A stretch of DNA of 64,000 bases. It comes from Pseudohalioglobus sediminis. GTDB lineage: Bacteria; Pseudomonadota; Gammaproteobacteria; Pseudomonadales; Halieaceae. Both the position numbers and the translations under genes were made by a program. This document shows positions 44,206 to 53,718 of this stretch, one piece after another. How positions within the stretch are numbered: position 1 is the first letter of the stretch; each line of letters begins with the position of its first letter. The stretch covers positions 1 to 64,000 of the forward strand of contig NZ_VTUX01000008.1 of assembly GCF_008370495.1 (NCBI RefSeq). The letters are read 5' to 3'. The notes beneath the pieces were generated by a model that saw nothing but the letters and a program-made list of their open reading frames with translations, made no database searches and had not been told where the DNA came from.

Positions 44206-44430
44206 GTGAACGCAACACCGGAAGCCGGCATTTACCGGCACTACAAGGGAAACGAATACCAGCTCTACGAGGTGGCCACGCACTCCGAGACGGGGGAACA
44301 GCTGGCAATTTATCGCCCGCTCTACGGCGACCGCGCACTGTGGGCACGCCCACTGGCAATGTGGAGTGAAACCGTCACCACAGGGGGTATCACGCAGCCG
44401 CGATTTACCTTCCTGCGCCCAACGGAGTAA
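44206..44430 (+). CDS. DUF1653 protein
   Basis: A 74-residue protein with the DUF1653 pattern GIYRHYKGNEYQLYEVATHS...YRPLYGD..LWARPLAMW. The start codon is GTG at 44206; no better ATG keeps the family N-terminus. These small proteins have no established function. It stands alone and diverges from the class II aldolase gene. Confidence 0.88.
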   Translation: MNATPEAGIYRHYKGNEYQLYEVATHSETGEQLAIYRPLYGDRALWARPLAMWSETVTTGGITQPRFTFLRPTE

Positions 44431-44441
44431 CCCGGGCAGGA

Positions 44442-45071
44442 CTAGCCCTGCGCGCGCTCCGTTGCCGGCAACAGGCTCACCAGGCCACGCATCAATGGTG
44501 TGTCGCGTGATTGCCAGGCCCATACTGAAATCGGCGCCACCGTCGGCACGATCAGGACGTTGAGCTGGTAAAACAGCGCGATGAAGTTGTCATTGGGCAC
44601 AAATACACCCGGTTGCTCCATGAACAGGGCGCCGAGGGCCACCATCAGTTCCTTCAGGCAGATACTCAGCAGGCCGATCAGGATCAGGGGATAGAGCCAC
44701 ATCACCCCCGCGACAAAGCCGGTCAGGTAGTGCTGTTTGGGTGTGGCAAAGTGCAGCGCGGCGTAGAACGGCAGGGAATAGGACAGGATTCCCGGGTTTA
44801 CCGCCAGTGCCAGCCGGTATTCGGACTGGTCCGGGGGTACCGGCCGGCCATCAAGCTCCCCAAATCGGGTCATCAGCACCACGTCTTCACCGTGAAACAC
44901 CAGCCCCTCCACGACCGAGGGAAACCAGGCCGTCAGGATCATATCGGCAAGCCCGACCACGGGCATGGCCAGGGCACCCGCGACCAGGGTCCACAGGGCA
45001 AAGCAGGGCAGGATCAGGGCGAAGGCGAATAACAGGAACTGGCGCAGGTTGTGGTCACGCGGCAGCGGCAT
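44442..45071 (-). CDS. Exosortase H-associated membrane protein
   Basis: A 209-residue protein with about five transmembrane helices. It overlaps the end of the exosortase H gene by 17 bases, the usual partner arrangement for this exosortase subtype. It has no catalytic residues of its own that I can identify. Its role, perhaps substrate recognition or assembly of the sorting machinery, is inferred from the conserved pairing. Confidence 0.78.
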   Translation of the reverse strand: MPLPRDHNLRQFLLFAFALILPCFALWTLVAGALAMPVVGLADMILTAWFPSVVEGLVFHGEDVVLMTRFGELDGRPVPPDQSEYRLALAVNPGILSYSLPFYAALHFATPKQHYLTGFVAGVMWLYPLILIGLLSICLKELMVALGALFMEQPGVFVPNDNFIALFYQLNVLIVPTVAPISVWAWQSRDTPLMRGLVSLLPATERAQG

Positions 45072-45564
45072 GGGCGCCCTCCTCCCCCGACCTGCCCAGG
45101 TAGCGCAGATAGAAAATGAACACCACCAGTACGTCGAGCATGATCAGCGCGGGCCACAGGTACAGATGCACCCAGGAGAAGATGTCCAGGTCCCAGTCCC
45201 CGAGGTAAAACAGGGTGATAATGCGCACGATGTTGAGCGCCTGAATGGTCAGGAAGCCCAGCGCAATGGCCAGAATGCGCGCCTTCCAGCTGGCCGGGTA
45301 GGCGACCACGGCGGCGATCAGCACGATGGCCGCTTCCACACCGTTGCAACCCGCCTCGATCGACACCGCAAAGCCGGTGTCGCGAAACTGCAGGATCTTG
45401 CCGTAAGCAATTACCGTGTCATCAAATGGCGCAATGATGGCCGCGCTGATAGTGGCAAGCATGCTGGTGAAGGGAATGATCACATGCTCCTGTACCGGGT
45501 TGAGCATTTCCAGCGAAAACAGTGCTACCAGCACGACAAGGAAGGTAATGACAAAACGTTTCAA
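45055..45564 (-). CDS. xrtH: Exosortase H
   Basis: A 169-residue integral membrane cysteine transpeptidase or protease. The catalytic triad of exosortases is visible: Cys in SIEAGCNGVEA, Arg in LNIVRIITL and His in FSWVHLYLWP. The short single-domain form matches the XrtH subtype, which processes proteins with an IPTLxxWG-CTERM tail. No such substrate was found in this window. It is followed by its associated membrane protein. Confidence 0.88.
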   Translation of the reverse strand: MKRFVITFLVVLVALFSLEMLNPVQEHVIIPFTSMLATISAAIIAPFDDTVIAYGKILQFRDTGFAVSIEAGCNGVEAAIVLIAAVVAYPASWKARILAIALGFLTIQALNIVRIITLFYLGDWDLDIFSWVHLYLWPALIMLDVLVVFIFYLRYLGRSGEEGAHAAAA

Positions 45565-45611
45565 CGCGAGGGCCCCTGGATACTACAGCGGCCAGTTTAA
45601 CACGTCAGCGG

Positions 45612-46796
45612 CTACACGCTCACTGCCGGTCGAGGCTGGAAGAAGGCTTCCAGCATGTCGCGCTGCTCCATGGCGTCGCGATAGCCGCAGGCGATTAACT
45701 CGCGGCAAAAACTGCCTTCGAACAGCAGGTAACTGGCCAGGCTGGTGCCACCGCCCTGGGGCGTGGCGCCGGTGATGCTGAGCACGCTGCGCATGGCCCG
45801 CGGCAGACTGCCAATGTGCCTGGACACCAGCTGGTCGATCTCGATCGAGGGGTTGATGCACAGGAAATCCACCAGCCGCAAGGCACCGGTGGACTTGTAG
45901 GGTGCCTCGTTGTGCACCATGCCGACCAGCTCATTGATGCGGGTCAGGTGGTCCATGTCATTTTCCAGTGCATCGATAAAGGCGCTGTTGAACACATGGC
46001 CCACCATGCGCGCCAGCGAGGGAGAGTGGTTTTCGTGGTGCACCTCGGGCGGGCGCTCGGGATTACCACTGACACCCACCACCATCACCCGTTGCGCACC
46101 CAGGTGCAGCGCGGGACTGATGGGCGACACCTGGCGCAGGGCGCCGTCACCGTAGTAGCTGTCGCCAATTCGCGTCGCCGGCAGGATAGTGGGAATGGCC
46201 GAGGAGGCCAGCAGGTGTTCAACACCAAGGCGCGTGGGCACCCCGCGGCGGCGTGAGCGCAGCCAGGGCAGCAGCACCGTGCCCTCGAGATCGCTCTGGT
46301 AAAACGTCACCGACTCACCGCTGTCGTAGCTCGATGCGGTCACCCCGATCGCGTCCAGCTGCCCACCGCGCAGGCGTTTCTCCAGATCTTCGAAATTGAT
46401 AGCGCGCTGTAACAGCTCCGCCAGCGGCGCCGCGTCAAGCAGTGACAGGGGCTTGCTGATGCCGGTACCGCGGTGAAACAGTGAACCCACCAGCCGCAGC
46501 ACACTGCGCAACAGGTCGAGGTAACCCGCGCGATACACCTGGTCAACGCTGAGGTTGCTCCAGATATACTCCACTTTCTTTACTGCCAGCCGGAAATTGT
46601 TGGCCGAGGCACCCAGCGCCACCGCGTTGATGGCGCCGGCAGACGTGCCGGTGATGATGGAAAACGGGTTGTGCGCACGCTTGGGCAATACCTCGGCGGC
46701 GGCCTTGAGTACGCCCACCTGGTAGGCCGCGCGTGCACCGCCACCGGTCAGGACCAGGGCAGTGCGGTCGGGCGCGGGCAGGCGTGGCGGGGTCAT
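45612..46796 (-). CDS. Patatin-like phospholipase
   Basis: A 394-residue patatin domain protein. The oxyanion motif [11 protein letters not shown], nucleophile motif GTSAGA and dyad acid DGALR (DG-A/G) are all present. Lipid acyl hydrolase activity in the cytosol or at the membrane is expected. ATG at 46796 lies 10 bases after the stop of TonB receptor 3, and the reading frame upstream is only the receptor's antisense, so this start is chosen although no ribosome binding site is clear. Co-transcription with the receptor is likely. Confidence 0.88.
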   Translation of the reverse strand: MTPPRLPAPDRTALVLTGGGARAAYQVGVLKAAAEVLPKRAHNPFSIITGTSAGAINAVALGASANNFRLAVKKVEYIWSNLSVDQVYRAGYLDLLRSVLRLVGSLFHRGTGISKPLSLLDAAPLAELLQRAINFEDLEKRLRGGQLDAIGVTASSYDSGESVTFYQSDLEGTVLLPWLRSRRRGVPTRLGVEHLLASSAIPTILPATRIGDSYYGDGALRQVSPISPALHLGAQRVMVVGVSGNPERPPEVHHENHSPSLARMVGHVFNSAFIDALENDMDHLTRINELVGMVHNEAPYKSTGALRLVDFLCINPSIEIDQLVSRHIGSLPRAMRSVLSITGATPQGGGTSLASYLLFEGSFCRELIACGYRDAMEQRDMLEAFFQPRPAVSV

Positions 46797-46806
46797 GACG
46801 CCATTG

Positions 46807-49473
46807 TTACCGGAAGTTGTAGCCGATTGCCAGGCCGTAGGTACGGGGCTCCAGGGTAAACACGTTTGTAAACAGCCCGGAGGACGGGCTGGACAGGTAG
46901 TAGCCCACAAAGTGGTCCTCGTCGGCGATATTTTTCACATAGGCGCGTGCATACCAGGATTCGTCCGGCGACAGCAGGTTGGCCTGCGCGTTCCAGATAT
47001 CCCAGGCGTCTATGCGATCGATGTCGCGGTTGTACAGGCGCGTGTACATCTCATCCTGCCAGTAGTAATCAACCCGCAGCGACAGGCCGTAATCGCCCGG
47101 CAGGCTGGCGTTGTACTGCGCGCCCAGGCTGAGCGACCACTCCGGCGAGTTCAGCAGCTGGTTGCCGTCCAGGTCCTCCAGCACGCCGTCGGTCACCGGC
47201 AGGCCCTGGTCGGTCAGGCCGCGACAACTGTTGAACTGGCCGCCCACATCCAGCGCGGCAAATTGGTCCGGCGACAGCAGCACCACACAGTTGGTGGCCT
47301 GGGTATCATCCTTGATCAGGGTCACGTCATCACGTCCGCCGGTGGGATCGCGGGAGTCGATACTGGCGAAATCCTTGACCTCGGTGTGCAGGTAGGACGC
47401 GTTGGCGTTGAACTGCCAACTGGCACTGGGCGCGAACAGGAACTCGGCTTCCAGACCGTAGATCTCGGCATCGGTGTTCTCGTTGAAGGATGTGCGGTTG
47501 ACGATCTTGGATGTCTGCATGCCCTCGTAGTCATAGAAGAAGGCGGAGAAATTGGCCTGCAGGGTGTTGTCCAGCAGGGTATTTTTCACGCCCGCTTCCC
47601 AGGCATCCACAAATTCCGGGTCGAAGGTCGCCGTCTGGCTGGGGAAGTCTATCGGGTCAAAGGGCGGGTTGAAGCCGCCGCCCTTGTAGCCCCGGGACCA
47701 GGAAGCGTAGGCCAGCGTGTCCTCGTTGACAGCCCAGTCGAGTACGACCCGGCCCGTCCACTCTTTCCATTCGTTGCTGTCGTTGCGATAGGCTACCGGG
47801 ATGGGTTCATCGGCGCCCAGCGCCTGGAACAGCGGTGCACCGGTAGCCTCGTCGTTGTTGAGCAGGATCTGGCGGTCACGGATGTCTTTGGTATCGATGT
47901 TGTAGCGCGCACCCAGCGTCAACTTGAGGTCAGAGGTGAGGTCCAGGTAGAGCTCGCCGAACAGGGCCTCGGACTCGATCTTGAACTGCTCGGTATCGGT
48001 ATTGAACTGGGGGCCCACCCAGCCAAAGCCGTCACTGAAATTCACGGCACCGGCCACCGCCGCCACGTAGTCGAAGCCGTTGGCGATGACCCAGTAATCA
48101 TCCTGCATATCCACCTCCATGTAGAAGGCGCCGACCAGGAAGTTGAAGCTGCCGTCGTAATCCGACTGCAGCCGCAGCTCGATGGAGGATTGCTCTGACT
48201 CGCGATCCGACTGGTCGAAGGACTCCAGGCCCTGTGGCGTATAGGCGATGTTGCCACCCACGGACCCGGTAGCATTCGCCGACGGAGCAGACAGCGGCAG
48301 GCCCTCGCTGAACAGTGTGGCGTAGGTTTCCGGCGCCAGCACCTGCAGCAGCGCCGGCACTTCCAGCGGCACACCGACATTCCAGGTGTAGTCCATGCGC
48401 GAGAGTACGCTGGTCTCATGGTAGCCAGCCACCAGCGCCAGGGTGTGGTTTTCCATCTCGTGCTGGATATCCAGGGTCACCAGGGTCTCGTCGGCCTCGT
48501 AGATGGGGTCGAAGTCGGCAAACACCTTGCGCAAGTCCCGCGGCTCCTCGCCGGGATTGTTCGAGCCATACTCAAACAGGCCCAGGGGGCCAAGTAGTGC
48601 ATCCGAGGCGAGTATGTTGGACAGCTGCGCACTGGGGTTGGGCTTCTCGAAGGCCAACCGGTCCGGGGAGCAGCCCAGCAGGCCGGTTGGGTCATTGCCG
48701 CACATCTGCTTCTGGCTGCGACTGCGGGTGCTGTCCTCGTCAAAGTAGGAAATCATCAGGTCGGCGGTGGTGCTTTCGCTCGACCAGTTGAATGAAGCGC
48801 GCAGTGAGTACTGATCGCGGCCATCGATATCGTTGCCGGTATACAGGTTCTCGGTATAGCCGTCCCGCTCCAGCCACAGGCCGGCGAAGCGCGCGCCCAG
48901 CTGGTCACCCAGGGGTACATTGATGAAACCCACCACTTTCTTGTGGTCGTAATTCCCGTATTGCGCCTCCAGGTTCCCCTCGAGGTCATCGGCGTGGGCG
49001 GTGCGCGTAATCATGTTGACCGCGCCACCAGTGGAGTTGCGGCCGTAGAGTGTGCCCTGGGGCCCGCGCAACACCGCGACCTGGGCTACATCGTAGTACT
49101 CGGTCTCGAACAGGCGCGGCGAGAAGACCGGCACCTCATTGACGTGGATGCCGACACCGGAATCGGCGGAGGCGGCGACCAGGTTGGTGCCCACGCCGCG
49201 GATCTGGAAGTTGTTACCGGTGAAATTGCCCTTGCTGTAATTGACGTTGGGGGCGGTAAAACGCATATCGCCAAAACCCACAATCTGGCGCTCGCGCATC
49301 GCGTCCTCGTCGAAGGCGGTGATGGCGATCGGCACATCCTGCACCGACTCACTGCGCTTCTGCGCAGTAACAATCACTTCTTCCAGTTGCGCAACGGCGG
49401 GCAAAGGCGCGATCAAACAGGTGGCGAGAGCAAAAACCAGTGGACGCTTCTCGGGTGCAAAATACCCCTTCAT
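46807..49473 (-). CDS. TonB-dependent receptor 3
   Basis: An 888-residue outer-membrane receptor: signal peptide, [20 protein letters not shown], the plug motif [19 protein letters not shown] and a barrel. The last residues are [10 protein letters not shown], one Arg beyond the normal terminal aromatic, which is unusual. It lies outside the LacI operator area and has no copy of the operator upstream. It is followed at once by the patatin-like gene, so uptake of an acylated compound or lipid is a possible theme. Substrate unknown. Confidence 0.92.
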   Translation of the reverse strand: MKGYFAPEKRPLVFALATCLIAPLPAVAQLEEVIVTAQKRSESVQDVPIAITAFDEDAMRERQIVGFGDMRFTAPNVNYSKGNFTGNNFQIRGVGTNLVAASADSGVGIHVNEVPVFSPRLFETEYYDVAQVAVLRGPQGTLYGRNSTGGAVNMITRTAHADDLEGNLEAQYGNYDHKKVVGFINVPLGDQLGARFAGLWLERDGYTENLYTGNDIDGRDQYSLRASFNWSSESTTADLMISYFDEDSTRSRSQKQMCGNDPTGLLGCSPDRLAFEKPNPSAQLSNILASDALLGPLGLFEYGSNNPGEEPRDLRKVFADFDPIYEADETLVTLDIQHEMENHTLALVAGYHETSVLSRMDYTWNVGVPLEVPALLQVLAPETYATLFSEGLPLSAPSANATGSVGGNIAYTPQGLESFDQSDRESEQSSIELRLQSDYDGSFNFLVGAFYMEVDMQDDYWVIANGFDYVAAVAGAVNFSDGFGWVGPQFNTDTEQFKIESEALFGELYLDLTSDLKLTLGARYNIDTKDIRDRQILLNNDEATGAPLFQALGADEPIPVAYRNDSNEWKEWTGRVVLDWAVNEDTLAYASWSRGYKGGGFNPPFDPIDFPSQTATFDPEFVDAWEAGVKNTLLDNTLQANFSAFFYDYEGMQTSKIVNRTSFNENTDAEIYGLEAEFLFAPSASWQFNANASYLHTEVKDFASIDSRDPTGGRDDVTLIKDDTQATNCVVLLSPDQFAALDVGGQFNSCRGLTDQGLPVTDGVLEDLDGNQLLNSPEWSLSLGAQYNASLPGDYGLSLRVDYYWQDEMYTRLYNRDIDRIDAWDIWNAQANLLSPDESWYARAYVKNIADEDHFVGYYLSSPSSGLFTNVFTLEPRTYGLAIGYNFR

Positions 49474-49584
49474 ACAGACTCCTCATTTATTAGAATTATG
49501 CAAGCAGCGCGAATACTGTGGCACAGTGTCCGCAGAAATTCATCCCCGAAACGGTCGTTTTTGAACTTACACAGGTAGACGCCA

Positions 49585-49986
49585 TTGCGACGGACGCTTT
49601 ACAAACCCCTGGGCCTTGCCTGCCTCGCGCTGGGTGCCGCCGGCGTGGTGCTGCCGGTATTGCCGACCACGCCCTTTGTGCTGCTCGCGGCCTGGTTCTT
49701 CGCCCGCTCCTCGGAAGCCTGGCACCAGCGGCTGCAGGACAGCGAGCTGTTCGGGCCCATGATTCGCAACTGGGAAGAGCAGCGCTGCGTGTCGCGGCGG
49801 ACCAAGTGGGTGGGGATCGGCTCGATGCTGCTCGCCGGCGGCGCCTCGATCGTGTTTGCCCTCAGCAACCCGTGGGCGAGGGCCGGCACCGCGGCATTGA
49901 TGCTGGTGGGGGCTATCGTGCTCGGCTCAATCAGAACCTGCCCGCAGGCAGCCGACACCGCGCCGCCAGCTAGAGGGAGCGAGTAA
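49585..49986 (+). CDS. DUF454/YbaN family inner-membrane protein
   Basis: A 133-residue protein of the DUF454 type: LGLACLALGAAGVVLPVLPT, TPFVLLAAWFFARSS, then F..W....C.S...K. It has three or four transmembrane helices. The start is a TTG at 49585, chosen because it aligns with the family N-terminus and no ATG is available before the first helix. The 3' end overlaps the convergent acetyltransferase gene by 17 bases. Function not established. Confidence 0.85.
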   Translation: MRRTLYKPLGLACLALGAAGVVLPVLPTTPFVLLAAWFFARSSEAWHQRLQDSELFGPMIRNWEEQRCVSRRTKWVGIGSMLLAGGASIVFALSNPWARAGTAALMLVGAIVLGSIRTCPQAADTAPPARGSE

Positions 49987-52651
49987 CCAGGGTCACTTCC
50001 GGGTCTTCGGCGCTGCGCATGGCACGGAAACCCAGCTGCTTGCACATGCGCAGCATGCGCGCGTTCTGCGACAGCACCTCGCCGATCATGGTGTCCAGGC
50101 CGCGCTCGCGCGCCACGTGCATCAGCCGCTCCATGAGCTTGGGGCCGACGCCCCTGCCCTGCCAGGCATCGGCAACGGTGAGGGCGAACTCACAGGAACT
50201 GCCGTCCGGGTTGATGGTGTAACGCGCCACACCGAGGAATGAAGGGCGCGCGTCCGCACCCGGGGCAATGGCCACCAGCGCCATCTCCCGGTCGTAGTCG
50301 ATCTGCGTAAAGCGGGCCAGCATCTCCGGCGTGAGCTTGTTAAGGCCGTGCATGAAACGGAAATACTTGGACTGCGCAGACAGGTTGGTGACGAAATCCT
50401 GCTCCTTGCGCGCGTCCTCCGGGCGGATAGGGCGCACCAGCACCTCAAGGCCATCCGCCAACACCATGTTGCTTTCCAGGTTGGCCGGGTAGGGGTGGAT
50501 GGCCATGTGCCCGTAGCGCACGGTGCTGGCGGCCGGCGCCTTCACGGTAATGCGCGCGCCCACCGCTACCACACCATCCTCGTCCACCAGCAGTGGATTG
50601 ATGTCCAGCGTGTTGATGCTCGGCAGCTCACAGGCGATCTCTGACACCCGCTGCAGCATCCGCGACAGCTCGCCCAGGTTTGCTTCCGGAAAACTGCGGA
50701 ACTGGCGCAGGAAGCGTGACGCCTGGGTGCGATCAATCAACTCCCGGCTGAGGAAGTCATTCAGTGGCGGCAGTGCAACCTGGTTGCCTTCGGAGAGCAT
50801 CTCGATCGCCGTTCCGGCTGCGCCAAGGTGAATGACCGGACCAAAAACAGGGTCCCGCGCGATGGCGACCATCATCTCCCTGGCATGGGGCCGGTCGATC
50901 ATCGGCTCTATGCAGACGCCCTGGATACGCGCCTCGGGCACGCGCTCGGCCACCTCGCGGGTGAGTTCCTCGTAGGCCTGGTAGATACTGCGCGATTCCC
51001 GGATGTTCAGGCGCACCCCGCCCACATCTGACTTGTGCAGGATGTCCGGTGAGTTGATCTTCATCGCCACCGGCAGGCCGAGGTTCTCTGCCGCCACCAG
51101 AGCATCGACGGCGTCGTGGGCGTTGATGCTGGGCAGCACCGGAATCTTGAATGCGCGCAGGATGGCCTTGGACTCAGCCAGGGTGAGTATTTCCCGACGC
51201 TCCGCCAGGGCATGATCGATGATGGCCTGCGCACCATAGATATCCGGCCTGTCGTTTTCCGACAGCGGTTCCGGTACCTGCAGCAGCGCGCTCTGGTTGC
51301 GGCGGTAACTGGCCAGGTAGGCAAAGGCGTCGACTCCGCCTTCCGGCGCAATGAAGTGCGGGATGCCGGCGTCCGTCAGGCGCTTGCGACCGGCAGCCAC
51401 CAGGCGCTCGCCCATCCACGATGCCAGTACCGGTTTGCGCCCGCCCCTGGCGCCATCGATGACGCCCTGCGCACAATCGTCGGGGTCGGTAAAGCCCTGG
51501 GGCGTGCACAGCACCAGCAGGCCGTCCACATTCTCGTCCCGCAGGATGATCTCGGTGGCCGCTCGATAGCGCTCACCATCGGCGTCACCGAGAATATCCA
51601 CCGGATCACAATGCGACCAGTGCGCCGGCAGCACGGCGGAGAGGGCCTCGACCGTGGACTCTGCCAGCGGCGCCAGCGGCACCCCCTCGCTGCCCGCCCA
51701 GTCAGCCGCCATAACACCGGGACCACCGCCGTTGGTGAGCACCGCCAGCCGCGATCCCTTCACGCGTGCACCGGTGGCGAGAATGGTGGCGGCAGCAATC
51801 AGCTGGCTGACCAGCGTCACCCGGACGGCGCCGGCACGGCGGATGGCCGCATCAAAGACCTCGTCACTGCCCAGCGGCGTATGGATATGGCCGAGCGCCG
51901 CGCGCTTTCCCGACTCGTTACGACCGGACTTGATCACCACTACCGGCTTCAGGCGCGCGGCAGCGCGCAGGCCGCTGAGAAACAGGCGGGCGTCGGTAAT
52001 CCGTTCCACATACAAGAGGATGCTGTTGGTGTGTGGGTCCTGGGCGAGGTAATCCAGCATATCGCCAAGCTTCACCGCGCTGGACGCACCCAATGAGGCC
52101 ACGGCGGAAAAACCGAAATTATTGCTATCTGCCCAGTCCAGCAGCGCCGAGCAGAACGCCCCTGACTGTGTCACCAGCGCCACTTTACCGCGGGCCACCG
52201 GGCTGCGCGCGGACGACACATTCAGCTGGTTTACGGGGCGCACGACGCCGAGGCACCTGGGCCCGACCAGGGCGATGTCATAGGCGCGCGCAATGTCTAC
52301 CAGTTCGTTCTGCAGTGCCAGACCGCGCTCCTGGGTTTCGGTGAAGCCGCCTGACAGCACGATGGCGGCCCTGACCTTGCGCTCACCACACTCGCGCAAC
52401 AGGCCCGGCTGGGCTTCCGCCCTGGCGGCGATCACCGCCAGCTCAACAGGCCCGTCAACGTCGGCTATACAAGCCCGGGCGGGGATGTCCGCATCCGGCG
52501 AGCAGTCGGGCATGACCGCGTGCACGGCACCCTGGTAACCGGCCGCGCGCAAATTATGCAGCACCTGCAAACCGATGCCGCAGTAAGTGCTGTCGCAGAC
52601 CACCGCCACCGAGGCCGGGCTGAAAACGCTTTCAAGATAGTGTTTGCTCAT
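49970..52651 (-). CDS. Pat-type protein acetyltransferase (ACS-like/GNAT fusion)
   Basis: An 893-residue fusion. Residues 1-690 match NDP-forming acyl-CoA synthetase subunits: a CoA-binding domain, VTQSGAFCSALLDWA, TNGGGPGVMAADWAG and an ATP-grasp region with KINSPDILHKSDVGGV. The C-terminal 170 residues form a GNAT acetyltransferase with VADAWQGRGVG for acetyl-CoA. Size and order match Salmonella Pat/E. coli PatZ, which acetylate lysines of metabolic enzymes such as acetyl-CoA synthetase. The catalytic His of true synthetases was not identified. The start at 52651 follows the family. It diverges from a histone deacetylase-like gene 128 bases away. Confidence 0.88.
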   Translation of the reverse strand: MSKHYLESVFSPASVAVVCDSTYCGIGLQVLHNLRAAGYQGAVHAVMPDCSPDADIPARACIADVDGPVELAVIAARAEAQPGLLRECGERKVRAAIVLSGGFTETQERGLALQNELVDIARAYDIALVGPRCLGVVRPVNQLNVSSARSPVARGKVALVTQSGAFCSALLDWADSNNFGFSAVASLGASSAVKLGDMLDYLAQDPHTNSILLYVERITDARLFLSGLRAAARLKPVVVIKSGRNESGKRAALGHIHTPLGSDEVFDAAIRRAGAVRVTLVSQLIAAATILATGARVKGSRLAVLTNGGGPGVMAADWAGSEGVPLAPLAESTVEALSAVLPAHWSHCDPVDILGDADGERYRAATEIILRDENVDGLLVLCTPQGFTDPDDCAQGVIDGARGGRKPVLASWMGERLVAAGRKRLTDAGIPHFIAPEGGVDAFAYLASYRRNQSALLQVPEPLSENDRPDIYGAQAIIDHALAERREILTLAESKAILRAFKIPVLPSINAHDAVDALVAAENLGLPVAMKINSPDILHKSDVGGVRLNIRESRSIYQAYEELTREVAERVPEARIQGVCIEPMIDRPHAREMMVAIARDPVFGPVIHLGAAGTAIEMLSEGNQVALPPLNDFLSRELIDRTQASRFLRQFRSFPEANLGELSRMLQRVSEIACELPSINTLDINPLLVDEDGVVAVGARITVKAPAASTVRYGHMAIHPYPANLESNMVLADGLEVLVRPIRPEDARKEQDFVTNLSAQSKYFRFMHGLNKLTPEMLARFTQIDYDREMALVAIAPGADARPSFLGVARYTINPDGSSCEFALTVADAWQGRGVGPKLMERLMHVARERGLDTMIGEVLSQNARMLRMCKQLGFRAMRSAEDPEVTLVTRSL

Positions 52652-52779
52652 AGACTCCGCTGTCTGCGGTGAGCGTGGCCACCGGCGACTGATCCAGCGC
52701 AAAGTATAAGCACAAATTCCGCATGTTTGTTGCACGTGCTGCTGACAGCGTGCAAGATCACGAAAACTGGAGCGCATTT

Positions 52780-53706
52780 ATGAGTATCGGTTACATCACC
52801 CACCACCACTGCCAGATGCATGAGATGGGCGACTACCATCCCGAGCAGCCGGCGCGGCTGACGGCTATCAACGACCGCCTGATTGCTACCGGCCTGGACA
52901 TGGTGTTGCGTCAGTACGATGCCCTGCCCGCTTCCCGTGAACAGGTGGCGGCAGCCCACGAATCCGCCTATATCGATACCGTGTTTCGCAAGTCCCCCGA
53001 GCACGGGCACGTGTCGCTGGACGGTGATACCAGCATGAACCCATTTTCGCTGCAGGCGGCGCTGCATGCGGCCGGCGCGGTGGTGCAGGGAGTGGACAAG
53101 GTCATGTCCGGCGAACTGACCCAGGTGTTCTGCGGCGTACGCCCGCCCGGCCACCACGCCGAGCGCGACAAGGCCATGGGCTTCTGCCTGTTCAACAATA
53201 TCGCCGTGGGGGCGTATCACGCCCTGGAAAAATACGGCCTGGAGCGCATCGCCATCGTCGACTTCGATGTGCATCACGGCAATGGCACCGAAGACATCGT
53301 CAAGGGCGATGAACGCATCCTGTTCTGCTCCAGCTTCCAGCACCCGCTGTACCCGCACACCGGCCACGGCACCAGTGCTGCCAATATCACCAATGTGCCC
53401 CTGCCCGCAGGCTGCGATGGTCCGGCCTTTCGCAGTGCCATCAGCGAACACTGGTTACCGCGCCTGGCGCAGTTCCAGCCGCAACTGGTGATGATATCTG
53501 CCGGCTTCGATGCACATCAGGCGGATCCGCTGGCGGATTTCAACCTGGTGGATGAGGACTTCGCCTGGGTTACACGGCGCCTGTGTGAGCAGGCCGACGC
53601 CAGTGCCGAGGGCCGGATCGTGTCCTCACTGGAAGGCGGTTACGACCTGCATGCACTGGCGCGCTGTGTAGAGGCGCACCTGAAAGCAATGCTCGGGGAC
53701 GCATAG
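52780..53706 (+). CDS. Histone deacetylase family protein
   Basis: A 308-residue zinc deacetylase of the HDAC/AcuC/acetylpolyamine amidohydrolase superfamily. Motifs are DYHPEQPARL, RPPGHHAERDKAMGFC, VDFDVHHGNGTED and SAGFDAHQADPLADF, which contain the His-His charge relay and the Asp, His, Asp zinc ligands. The start at 52780 has GGAGC in front. Its position opposite a Pat-type acetyltransferase suggests an acetylation and deacetylation pair. The substrate could be a protein lysine or a small acetylated amine. Confidence 0.92.
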   Translation: MSIGYITHHHCQMHEMGDYHPEQPARLTAINDRLIATGLDMVLRQYDALPASREQVAAAHESAYIDTVFRKSPEHGHVSLDGDTSMNPFSLQAALHAAGAVVQGVDKVMSGELTQVFCGVRPPGHHAERDKAMGFCLFNNIAVGAYHALEKYGLERIAIVDFDVHHGNGTEDIVKGDERILFCSSFQHPLYPHTGHGTSAANITNVPLPAGCDGPAFRSAISEHWLPRLAQFQPQLVMISAGFDAHQADPLADFNLVDEDFAWVTRRLCEQADASAEGRIVSSLEGGYDLHALARCVEAHLKAMLGDA

Positions 53707-53718
53707 AACCCAGCTGAC

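Noticed and set aside
43303-44523. A 406-codon form of the class II aldolase
   Set aside because: The extra N-terminal residues cross the divergent promoter and the DUF1653 gene; ATG at 44094 has the ribosome binding site and family start.
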